In this document: piece after piece, positions 19,021-26,320 of the stretch
Layout: each line of letters opens with the position of its first letter
How positions within the stretch are numbered: position 1 is the first letter of the stretch
Assembly: GCF_017355935.1 (NCBI RefSeq)
Contig: NZ_JAFIQT010000001.1
Coordinates: 1,054,001 to 1,118,000 of the forward strand
Direction: 5' to 3'
Origin: Telluribacter humicola
GTDB lineage: Bacteria > Bacteroidota > Bacteroidia > Cytophagales > Spirosomataceae
DNA length: 64,000 nucleotides
The notes under the pieces: model-generated
Seen by the model: only the letters and a program-made list of their open reading frames with translations
Databases searched by the model: none
What the model was told of the DNA's origin: nothing
Position numbers and translations under genes: made by a program

Positions 19021-19153
19021 TTAATAATTAATAATGTAGAATGTATAATTAAGTGAGTAGCAAAGTCAGAAAAACCGGCGAGAGCTATTAATCTGTAAAC
19101 TACTAACTAACAGCTAACTACTAATGGCTAACTACTAATAGCTAATCACTACT
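19021..19153 (+). other. Spacer with repeated TAACTACTAAT-like words
   Basis: The spacer contains short direct repeats of the form CTAACTACTAAT/CTAACAGCTAACTACT between 19097 and 19150, and AATTAATAATGTA-like words at its start. Similar words lie at 10213-10250 and 10325-10360. No gene is present. Confidence 0.4.
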
Positions 19154-20440
19154 ATGCTACAAAAAGATAAAATACAGGACTATAATCAATCAGTAAGCGC
19201 CGACCACGATTTTAAGTGGGGATATCTGGGCGAGAGCCTGGAACGGCAGGGTCAAAACGTAGAGGAGCTCCTTAAGAAAGTAGCCGACTTTCAGGTAGCT
19301 ATCCCGAGCTGGGCGCTGGGTACCGGCGGTACGCGCTTCGGTCGCTTCCCGATCGGAGGTGAGCCCCGCAACCTTGAGGAGAAGATTGAGGACGTAGGGC
19401 TGATCCACGCGCTGAACCGCTCGTCTAACAGTATCTCTCTGCACATCCCCTGGGACATACCCACGGACGCCTCCGCTACGCGGGAGCTGCTGAGCCAGCA
19501 CGGACTAACTATTGACTCGGTCAACTCTAATACCTTCCAGGACCAGAAAGACCAGCCCGTGTCGTACAAGTTTGGCTCACTCTGCCATACCGACGCGCAG
19601 GTACGCAAGCACGCCATTGACCATAACATTGAGGTAGTAGAATATGGCAAAGCCTTGGGTGAAGAGTGTAAAACCCTGACCGTATGGCTGGCCGATGGTT
19701 CCAACTTTCCAGGTCAGCACCACCTGCGTCGGGCCTACCAGCGTACCCTGGACTCACTGACGGCTATCTACGAAAGCATGCCTTCCGACTGGACCATGCT
19801 GGTAGAGTACAAGCCCTACGAGCCTAACTTCTATTCGATGGTTATCCCTGACTGGGGTACTTCGTACAGCCTGTGTCAGCAGATCGGTGATCGGTCGCAG
19901 GTACTGGTGGACCTGGGTCACCACCTGCCCAATACCAACATTGAGCAGATCGTGGGACGCCTGATGCACTTTGGCCGTCTGGGTGGTTTCCACTTCAATG
20001 GCTCTATGTACGGCGACGACGACCTCACTACCGGAGCTACCAAGCCGTACCAGCTGTTCCTGATCTTCTGCGAGCTGGTACAGGGCATGAACGACCCGGC
20101 TGTGACCAATCCGGCTCTGGCCTGGATGATCGACGCCAGCCACAATACCAAAGACCCCATCGAAGACCTGCTGCAGTCAGTACAGGCGATCAAGATGGCC
20201 TACGCTAAGGCCCTGCTCGTTGATACCAAGGCTCTTTTTGAAGCTCAGGAGCAGAATGATGTAGTACGGGCGCAGGAAATACTTGAAACAGCCTTCCAGG
20301 CGGATGTAAGGGCACTGGTTGCCGAAGCTCGTCGTCGGGTAGGGGCAGCTATAGATCCGATAGCACTGTACCGTCAGCTGGCGATCCGTGAGCAGCGTAT
20401 TGAGCAGCGTGGACGCTACGCGGTTGCTACCGGTCTTTAA
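19154..20440 (+). CDS. rhaI: L-rhamnose isomerase (RhaI / Pseudomonas-type TIM barrel)
   Basis: The 428-aa protein matches the RhaI type rather than E. coli RhaA. Family motifs are AIPSWALGTGGTRF, HIPWDIP, MLVEYKPYEPNF (metal-binding Glu), VLVDLGHHLPN (Asp and His), GGFHFNGSMYGDDDL (His, Asp) and WMIDASHNTKDP (Asp). It converts L-rhamnose to L-rhamnulose in the cytoplasm using divalent metal ions. Length equals that of characterised members. It lies between the SGNH gene and the kinase in the rhamnose cluster. Confidence 0.93.
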   Translation: MLQKDKIQDYNQSVSADHDFKWGYLGESLERQGQNVEELLKKVADFQVAIPSWALGTGGTRFGRFPIGGEPRNLEEKIEDVGLIHALNRSSNSISLHIPWDIPTDASATRELLSQHGLTIDSVNSNTFQDQKDQPVSYKFGSLCHTDAQVRKHAIDHNIEVVEYGKALGEECKTLTVWLADGSNFPGQHHLRRAYQRTLDSLTAIYESMPSDWTMLVEYKPYEPNFYSMVIPDWGTSYSLCQQIGDRSQVLVDLGHHLPNTNIEQIVGRLMHFGRLGGFHFNGSMYGDDDLTTGATKPYQLFLIFCELVQGMNDPAVTNPALAWMIDASHNTKDPIEDLLQSVQAIKMAYAKALLVDTKALFEAQEQNDVVRAQEILETAFQADVRALVAEARRRVGAAIDPIALYRQLAIREQRIEQRGRYAVATGL

Positions 20441-20553
20441 TGATGGCCTATTCACCGCTTGTCAGCAGGTAGATTAGGTATTTGGACGGAAGTCACTATA
20501 TTGACCCCGGAAACAGGAGTTTAATCAATTAGCAGCAGTTTTAGCACTATATA

Positions 20554-21900
20554 ATGAACGTAACGGCGGTATTCGACATTGGGCGTACCAATAAGAAATG
20601 GGTTCTTTTTGACGAAAAGTATCAGCTAGTAGAAGAGTTTAATGAGGCTCTGCCCGAAACAACGGACGAGGATGGCTTCCCCTGCGATGATCTGCCCCTG
20701 CTCACCCAGTGGGTCCAGAATCACTGGGAAACCCTCAAAAAGAGGGAGGATATAACCATTAAGGCTATCAATGTGGCTGGCTATGGCGCTACCCTGGTAC
20801 ATCTGGATTCGCAGGACCAGCCCGTTACGCCGCTGTATTCCTACCTGAAGCCCTATCCGCAGGCGTTGTCACAGCAGTTTTTCAGTACCTACGGCGATCC
20901 CACCCGGCTGGCGCTGCAGACCGGCTCACCCATCATGGGTATGCTCAACACGGGCCTGCAGATCTACTGGATTAAGTACACCCAGCCGGAGGTTTACAGC
21001 CAGATCAAGACTACCCTGCATCTGCCGCAGTACATACTGTTTCTGCTCACGGGCCGCAAGGTGTGTGATTTTACCTCCATTGGCTGCCATACACTGTTGT
21101 GGAGTTTTGAGATGATGGACTTCCACGAGTGGACCAAAGCCGAAGGTATTCAGAAAGTACTGGCGCCGATGCTGGCGGCCTCATCTTTTATTACCCGCGA
21201 TGGCGATAAAGTGATGCAGTCAGGCTTTGGCCTCCATGATAGTTCTTCGGCGCTGATTCCGTACCGGATGGCCTTTAAGAAGCCCTTTATCCTGCTGTCG
21301 ACCGGTACCTGGTGCATTAACCTGAATCCGTTCATGGCTAAGCCACTTACCTCTGACCAGCTCGAGCGTGATTGCCTGCACTTTATGACTCCAGAAGGAA
21401 GTGGCGTTAAAGCTTCACGGGTATTCATGGGTCGGGAGCATGACCACCAGGTCGAGCGGATCGCGAAGTACTTCAAGGTAGAGCCTAACTTCTATAAGAG
21501 TATTGCCTTTGACGAGAAGTACCTCAGTATGCCCGCTCCGCCTTTTTATACTGCTCTGATGGAGGGCAATGGTCCTTTCCCCGAGCCTTCGCCGCAGGAG
21601 TGGCAGGTAAGTGCCTTCGCTTCGCCCGAGGCCGCCTACCATCACCTTCTCATCGGCCTGACCAATATCCTGGCGGCTTCGCTGCAGCTGATCGGGGTGG
21701 ATGAGGTACCTACGCTGTACGTGGATGGGGGCTTCTCGAAGAACACTATTTTTGCCCAGCTACTGGCACGTCAGTTCCCCAACCACGAAGTATATACGAC
21801 TGAGCTTCCTTACGCTACCGCGCTGGGCGCAGCCCTGCACGTCACCCGCCCGCAAAACTTCGAGTTTCCGGGCAAGATCATGAAGGTGGAGGTAAAGTAA
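20554..21900 (+). CDS. rhaB: Rhamnulokinase-like FGGY sugar kinase
   Basis: The 448-aa protein is an FGGY-family carbohydrate kinase with the phosphate-1 motif FDIGRTNKKWVLFD at the N-terminus, phosphate-2 motif STGTWCINLNPF near residue 250, and adenosine-site YVDGGFSKN near residue 390. It would phosphorylate L-rhamnulose to L-rhamnulose-1-phosphate, completing the set isomerase, kinase, aldolase. The assignment to rhamnulose rests on gene context; FGGY kinases for other sugars look alike. A terminator follows 30 bases after the stop codon. Confidence 0.88.
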   Translation: MNVTAVFDIGRTNKKWVLFDEKYQLVEEFNEALPETTDEDGFPCDDLPLLTQWVQNHWETLKKREDITIKAINVAGYGATLVHLDSQDQPVTPLYSYLKPYPQALSQQFFSTYGDPTRLALQTGSPIMGMLNTGLQIYWIKYTQPEVYSQIKTTLHLPQYILFLLTGRKVCDFTSIGCHTLLWSFEMMDFHEWTKAEGIQKVLAPMLAASSFITRDGDKVMQSGFGLHDSSSALIPYRMAFKKPFILLSTGTWCINLNPFMAKPLTSDQLERDCLHFMTPEGSGVKASRVFMGREHDHQVERIAKYFKVEPNFYKSIAFDEKYLSMPAPPFYTALMEGNGPFPEPSPQEWQVSAFASPEAAYHHLLIGLTNILAASLQLIGVDEVPTLYVDGGFSKNTIFAQLLARQFPNHEVYTTELPYATALGAALHVTRPQNFEFPGKIMKVEVK

Positions 21901-21904
21901 TAGA

Positions 21905-21965
21905 GCTTGCTCTGATAAGGTTAAAAATATAAATGCGCTTGTCCTGACATCATATCAGAGCAAGC
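21905..21965 (+). promoter_or_regulatory. Alternative hairpin overlapping the rhaB terminator
   Basis: GCTTGCTCTGATA (21905-21917) pairs perfectly over 13 bp with TATCAGAGCAAGC (21953-21965). Its right arm includes the first five bases of the terminator's right arm (21961-21971), so the two hairpins cannot form together. This is the layout of an antiterminator/terminator switch, although it lies after the last rhamnose gene. Confidence 0.4.
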
Positions 21966-21974
21966 GCATTTTTT
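21931..21974 (+). terminator. Rho-independent terminator of the rhamnose cluster
   Basis: AAATGCGCTTG (21931-21941) pairs with CAAGCGCATTT (21961-21971), a perfect 11-bp stem followed by a T-run to 21974. It ends transcription after the kinase gene. Confidence 0.85.
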
Positions 21975-22108
21975 ATAGGTTTAAGTACTGTTTTGTTAGA
22001 TGTAAGCTCTTCGCAGTCGCCCAACAAAGCCGATATTACAATATATGATACTTTGGTGTGAAGCGGCAATTCAGTAAGTTTAGTATCTAAACCAAGTATG
22101 CCTACACC

Positions 22109-22480
22109 ATGAAGATAGTCAGTACGCCCGCAATGCTAGCGGCCAATGGACACTACTCCCAATGCATTGAACACAACGGACTGCTCTACCTGTCGGGGCA
22201 ACTTCCCCGTAATACAATTACAAAAGAGGTTCCGCAGGGAATCGAAGAACAGACTCTTTTAGCTCTGAGCAATGTTAAAGCTGTCCTTAACGAGGCGGGA
22301 AGTGCAATCAATAAGATCATTCAGGTCAGGTTATATATTGCAGATATAGCCCTGTGGGATCAGGTGAATGCCGTGTACAGCAACTTTATGGGAAATCATA
22401 TGCCGGTACGGAGCGTCATCCCGACGAAGGAGCTACACTTTGGAGCCCTGATCGAAGTAGAGGTACTGGCAACCGTATAA
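22109..22480 (+). CDS. RidA-family protein
   Basis: At 123 aa this is a full-length RidA/YjgF protein. The pattern fits: LYLSGQLPRN near residue 30, ALSNVKAVLNEAGS in the middle, and MPVRSVIPTKELHFGALIEVEVLA at the end, with the arginine and glutamate of the imine-deaminating site. Family members hydrolyse reactive enamine/imine intermediates from PLP enzymes. It is a single-gene unit with its own terminator at 22505. Confidence 0.9.
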   Translation: MKIVSTPAMLAANGHYSQCIEHNGLLYLSGQLPRNTITKEVPQGIEEQTLLALSNVKAVLNEAGSAINKIIQVRLYIADIALWDQVNAVYSNFMGNHMPVRSVIPTKELHFGALIEVEVLATV

Positions 22481-22504
22481 GAGAGAGAACTCACTATATG
22501 CTAT

Positions 22505-22547
22505 TCCCGCCTGAGCTATCAGACCTTTACTGACAGCACAGGCGGGA
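22505..22547 (+). terminator. Hairpin terminator after the RidA gene
   Basis: TCCCGCCTG (22505-22513) pairs with CAGGCGGGA (22539-22547), a 9-bp stem followed by TGTTTGTTG. The T-run is imperfect. Confidence 0.65.
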
Positions 22548-22626
22548 TGTTTGTTGAATGTAATTGCCCGTTTTTACTTGGCTCTACCGAGTGAACATTA
22601 TGTGTACTAGTTTACTGATAGTGGAG

Positions 22627-23136
22627 TTAAAGAGCTAGTTCAAACAGGCAGCAGTCAGGCTCGTTCTGATAATGAGCGGGTAAGCTGGCCGTATTCTTTA
22701 GATTTACGATACCAAGAAATCTAAAGCCTGCCTCTGTGTAGTGTTCAATAAGTTTGGTGTTGTTGCCGAGGGTATCAAGCCTGATGTACCGCTTTTGCTT
22801 TTCCTCAGCGTGGCTCCTTGCCCAATCTACCATTTTATTAATAAGCCTGTTTCCTCTGAATTGAGGATTGGTAGAAATCCGATGAATATAAATAGCATCC
22901 CCCACCTCTTTTTCTTCCCAGATGTCTTTGTCCTCATAGGTGATAACCCAGTTACAGGCAATCTTTTCATCAATGACCAGCTTCCATTGTCGTTGATCGC
23001 TGATTTCTGCTTCGATGTATTCTTTGGTGAAGGAGGGCCAGACAACCATGTTTTTAGCTGTCTGAAGATCTCTGGCGGCCTGATACAGATCCAGGATCGT
23101 ATCGGCATCCATGGCTGAGCAACGGACTATTTCCAT
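22627..23136 (-). CDS. GNAT-family N-acetyltransferase
   Basis: The 169-aa protein has the GNAT fold pattern: WKLVIDEKIACNWVITYED as the central strands, GDAIYIHRISTNPQFRGNRLINKM containing the acetyl-CoA pyrophosphate loop (QFRGNR in place of the Q/RxxGxG/A consensus), and RYIRLDTLGNNTKLIEHYTEAGFRFLG with the usual late tyrosine. The substrate is unknown. It is a lone minus-strand gene between two plus-strand genes. An inverted repeat lies just upstream of its start. Confidence 0.85.
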   Translation of the reverse strand: MEIVRCSAMDADTILDLYQAARDLQTAKNMVVWPSFTKEYIEAEISDQRQWKLVIDEKIACNWVITYEDKDIWEEKEVGDAIYIHRISTNPQFRGNRLINKMVDWARSHAEEKQKRYIRLDTLGNNTKLIEHYTEAGFRFLGIVNLKNTASLPAHYQNEPDCCLFELAL

Positions 23137-23604
23137 TTTTTTGGTAGAATATGAATCTATATGATTTGTACTGTACAGCAGTCCTGAAGGGCTGTACGGT
23201 ACAAATGTGCTAATTTTAAGGCGCCTGGAAAATCCGGATCTTGCTGTTTTTGCGGTTTGAAATACATTAGCTTTTGACAGAAACTGCCAGTATCCCTTTG
23301 CCTTGTTGTTGCCCGGTTCTGCCGAGTGCCTGCTTACGTCTTAGCTTTCCGGGCTTAAAATGAATGTCTAGTGTCTTGATATACATACAGTCTGGAAGCC
23401 ATTTGCACAGTCTTTGCTATAAGATATTCGGGTACCTGTACCCAATGAAAATGCCTTTCCAGAGAGTAGAATTGGAAAACGGACTAACTTTTTCTGTCAT
23501 TAATTAGTATAGTACCTGATGAGCAAAAGCCCGCTAATAAAGTTTCTTGGGCTTGGGGACTTATAGTAAAGTTTCGGTGCTCAGGATCTAAATTATATTA
23601 CACT
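23137..23604. other. Intergenic region with one strong dyad
   Basis: This 468-base stretch carries promoters for the GNAT gene (minus) and the BLUF gene (plus). Apart from the dyad at 23163-23206 nothing was recognised, and no coding remnant was seen. Confidence 0.5.
23163..23206 (-). promoter_or_regulatory. Inverted repeat upstream of the GNAT gene
   Basis: The arms ATTTGTACTGTACAGC (23163-23178) and GCTGTACGGTACAAAT (23191-23206) pair over 16 positions with one G-T mismatch. The dyad lies 26 bases before the acetyltransferase start codon, where it could be an operator or a leader hairpin. Confidence 0.45.
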
Positions 23605-24021
23605 ATGTATGAAATGACCTACTGGTCGTCAGCCAGCCCTGATCTGCGTGATGAAGATATTCCTGTTATTTTAGAGAAGGCCAGAGAATTCAATTCGACT
23701 CATAATATTACAGGTTGTCTGCTGTATCATAAGAGAAGATTTGTTCAGATGCTGGAAGGAGAAAAGGAGGTGGTACAGGCACTCTATTCTAAAATCGCTC
23801 AGGATCCCAGGCATTCGGACATTTTGCTGTTGGCCGAAGGGTATAAAGACGAAAGAGTTTTTGCGGGCTGGAGTATGGCATACTATCAGCTAAGCAAGGG
23901 GGAAGTGCTGGATGAAAAGCTCTTTATTGATAACTTTATTACATTTTCAGATCTGACCAGGAAGTCTACTTTCTCCTCCCTGCTATTTTGGGGGGCGGCT
24001 AAGAATCTGTTAGAAAAATAA
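23605..24021 (+). CDS. BLUF-domain blue-light sensor
   Basis: The 138-aa protein is a stand-alone BLUF domain binding FAD. The photochemical residues line up: Tyr6 (MTYWSSAS), Asn34 (HNITGCLLYH), Gln48 (FVQMLEGE), and Trp89/Met91 (FAGWSMAYY). Light rearranges the hydrogen bonds between Tyr, Gln and flavin. There is no attached EAL/GGDEF or cyclase domain, only about 40 extra residues forming the usual helical cap, so it must signal through a partner protein. The partner is not evident; neighbours are a GNAT enzyme and a convergent lipoprotein gene. Confidence 0.93.
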   Translation: MYEMTYWSSASPDLRDEDIPVILEKAREFNSTHNITGCLLYHKRRFVQMLEGEKEVVQALYSKIAQDPRHSDILLLAEGYKDERVFAGWSMAYYQLSKGEVLDEKLFIDNFITFSDLTRKSTFSSLLFWGAAKNLLEK

Positions 24022-24023
24022 TC

Positions 24024-24062
24024 CTGTATGGTGCAGCCATCAGGTTTGGCCGCACCATACAG
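24024..24062. terminator. Bidirectional terminator between BLUF and ScyD-like genes
   Basis: CTGTATGGTGC (24024-24034) pairs with GCACCATACAG (24052-24062) between two converging genes. T-runs are poor on both sides, but position and stem strength support shared termination. Confidence 0.65.
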
Positions 24063-24092
24063 ATGTACTTCTACGTCATGTGACGGTGGTTG

Positions 24093-25100
24093 TCAGTACA
24101 TTATCTTCTTCACCGAGTTGTCCTCCAGGCTGGATACGTAGTAGGTATGGGCATCGGCCTGCTTGAGGTCTGTAGGCATGTTGAGGCCATCTACGGCTAC
24201 CGAGCTGCCGGTGCTCGTTACCCGGCGTACCTGACCGGTATTAGGAGCAAAACCACCGGGAAGCGCAAATCGTCCGAATTGCACTACCAGATAACCGGGA
24301 TCAGTAGTCTTGTTGATATCCACCAGCGCAGTAAATCCTGACTGGTATACCGAAACGTTACCTGACATATCAACCATATAAATAGTAGCAACACCGCTAG
24401 GGAAAGGAAAGCCAGTGAGGGTACTGACTAAGAAATGGTCCCCCTCAAAGACAATACCCGTCGGTACGCTCTGAACCATAGGTGGACCAATGGGCGTCGG
24501 ATTAGAGAAACCGGGTATAATGGCAAATACGCTCCAGACGCCGGCCTGTGTACGACGAATAATAGCGTTAGCTCCGGCATCCGTAAAGTACATATCACCA
24601 TTGGGCCCCATGGTCATATTATAGAGGTGCGTTTCTCCGGTTTCTTCCGCGAAATTATAATCAAGTATAAATTGAGATTTATCCTCCATTACCAGATCAC
24701 TGACCATCATGGGGGTGTCTCCCGGTTTGAACATACTGACATTAGCCTTGTACAGGCGGCTGTGTGAGCCCAGGATGTACAGCATGCCATTGGCAAAAAG
24801 CAGGTGATTGATGCCATTCAGTTCGCCACTTGGTATGAGTTCCGAATCGAATCCTGTAATCACCGGATGTACCTGTCCATCGGATGTAATCATGGATACT
24901 CTTCCGTCGTTCTGACCGGTACCGGCCTCCGCTACCCATACACGTCCTTGCTCATCCGTTTCGATGCCAATGGGGCCAATCAGACCCGTTGCAAACGTAG
25001 AAACCTGAACGTTCTGGGGCTCCTGGATACGGTGATCTTCGCAGCCGGTCGTAAGTAGTCCAGCCAGTAAGCAGCTCCATGCAAATACTTTGTTGTTCAT
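24093..25100 (-). CDS. ScyD/ScyE-like beta-propeller lipoprotein
   Basis: The 335-aa product has a lipoprotein signal (LLAGLLTTGCED) followed by an NHL/SMP-30-like six-bladed propeller: GLIGPIGIETDEQGRVWVAEAG, GINHLLFANGMLYIL, MTMGPNGDMYFTDAG, VPTGIVFEGDHFLVST and MPTDLKQADAHTYYVSSLED. The pattern with TGQNDGRVSMI matches the ScyD/ScyE family, first named from the cyanobacterial scytonemin cluster but widespread as a generic secreted propeller. There is no sign of a scytonemin pathway here. It converges with the BLUF gene. Confidence 0.8.
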   Translation of the reverse strand: MNNKVFAWSCLLAGLLTTGCEDHRIQEPQNVQVSTFATGLIGPIGIETDEQGRVWVAEAGTGQNDGRVSMITSDGQVHPVITGFDSELIPSGELNGINHLLFANGMLYILGSHSRLYKANVSMFKPGDTPMMVSDLVMEDKSQFILDYNFAEETGETHLYNMTMGPNGDMYFTDAGANAIIRRTQAGVWSVFAIIPGFSNPTPIGPPMVQSVPTGIVFEGDHFLVSTLTGFPFPSGVATIYMVDMSGNVSVYQSGFTALVDINKTTDPGYLVVQFGRFALPGGFAPNTGQVRRVTSTGSSVAVDGLNMPTDLKQADAHTYYVSSLEDNSVKKIMY

Positions 25101-25557
25101 ACTACTAATGGTTTAAGGTGAACTGGAATGAAAAAAGATCGTGTGCCGGAGGCTATCCCAGGTCAATACGTGACTGGGCTTAACCAGATGGAAAAGCAGG
25201 AATAGAATAGATGAAGAGGGTAAATCAGTTACGCCATAATAAGCCCTTACCTGGCATACTACCCGGCCAGGCAGGCACTTTTACTTTTGATGCATCAACC
25301 AATAGACAACTTCAGTACTATACGCTGACTTAGAATCGTAATACGAGATACGGGGAAGAAACAGGAACGAAATAAAATATAGTAACTAGTAGCTACTTTG
25401 TCAATAAAAATTTATTATACGGTTACATCCTGACTCCGCGCAACGATCACCCTTACTGCGAATGAGTAGATACCAGCCGCAGAATAGCTTTATTTGATTC
25501 GCCGGGAAAAACTGTCCCGTGCGCCCTTATTATTAGCTACCTAAACCCGCTTGTATA
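25101..25557. other. Intergenic region without recognisable features
   Basis: The 457 bases between the divergent ScyD-like and small membrane protein genes hold their promoters. I see no convincing coding remnant, hairpin or repeat. Confidence 0.5.
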
Positions 25558-25776
25558 ATGGATTCATCAGTACTTACCGAGAAGAAAAGTATACACGAAA
25601 AACGGCGGAAGCGTGGGGTGTTATCCGCTGGTATAGGTGCTTCGGTGCTGGGTACGGGCTTTCTGATTCAGTACATCCTGTACATGAATGACCTGTCTTT
25701 CAATACCATTATGTACACCCTTACGATAGTGGGCATTGGCCTGATCTTCTACGCCGCCATTCAGTTTTTTAACTAA
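25558..25776 (+). CDS. Small two-helix membrane protein
   Basis: The 72-aa product has a charged N-terminus (EKKSIHEKRRKRG) and two predicted membrane helices: about residues 22-43 (VLSAGIGASVLGTGFLIQYI) and 50-71 (IMYTLTIVGIGLIFYAAIQF). The function is unknown. It is supported as a real gene by the partial second copy of its last 12 codons at 29642-29680, where GLIFNAAVQFFN replaces GLIFYAAIQFFN, so the peptide sequence is conserved between copies. It converges on and overlaps the hydrolase pseudogene. Confidence 0.7.
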   Translation: MDSSVLTEKKSIHEKRRKRGVLSAGIGASVLGTGFLIQYILYMNDLSFNTIMYTLTIVGIGLIFYAAIQFFN

Positions 25777-25983
25777 TGTTCGCATGGCTTGCGCTGGCTC
25801 AGGAGCCAGTCGTAAAGTGCCTTGCTTTCGTACTGATCCAGAATGAAATGATCGGCCTCGGGTAGTACAGTGTATCGTACGTTTCCACCCACTGCTTACA
25901 GCCGGTTATCAAGTACTTCTTTATAAATGATAAGGCTAACCTCGTCTTTGGCGCCATGTATGGCCCAGACGGGTGTACCTGCC
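25738..25983. repeat. Diverged direct repeat, left copy, flanking the sugar-transfer module
   Basis: This segment aligns collinearly with 29642-29888: GGCCTGAT, TGGCTCAGGA, CTGATCCAGAAT, GTACGTTTCCACCC and CCTCGTCTTTGGCGCCATGT recur in order. Over the best 100 bases I count about 13 mismatches. It covers the end of the small membrane gene and the 3' part of a convergent hydrolase gene. Confidence 0.85.
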
Positions 25984-26025
25984 TTTATAATCTTTCCTAT
26001 AAAAGCTTCACTATTTCAATAGCCC
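25773..26025 (-). pseudogene. Truncated second copy of the secreted alpha/beta hydrolase
   Basis: Read on the minus strand, this encodes the last 70-80 residues of a protein matching the C-terminus of the hydrolase at 29665-30453: TPVWAIHGAKDE against TPVWAVHGAKDE, then GGNVRYTVLPEADHFILDQY against GGNVHYTVLSEADHFILDQY, then ALYDWLLSQRK against ALYDWFLSHRK. The N-terminal two thirds with the nucleophile serine are missing, and a TAA (25896-25898) interrupts the frame where the intact gene has a lysine codon. Homology fades near 26025. This is a decayed remnant. Confidence 0.88.
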
Positions 26026-26320
26026 CAAACAGGGATGCACGGCACACCATAAAAGAATTTTTGCCGAAAATAAATGTACTAAGTAGTTACTTATTTAGTA
26101 AAAGATTTAATCCTACGGCCTCCAACGTAATTCCTCCTACGTGAGCCTTTTTGTATGTTGAAAAAGAATAGATTATCTAAGGGTTGATTTATATGCCACT
26201 TGATAATATTAAATTCTTATTTAATAAAACTCCAATAGTTTTGTTGCTACGAATTATTGTAGTACTGGCTGTAAGTGATTCTACTTTGAAGATAGTAGTG
26301 TCACACCTACTCTTAAAATA

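Noticed and set aside
25956-26144. 62-codon frame on the plus strand
   Set aside because: It overlaps the hydrolase pseudogene on the other strand, has no conserved-looking sequence and no sensible start context.
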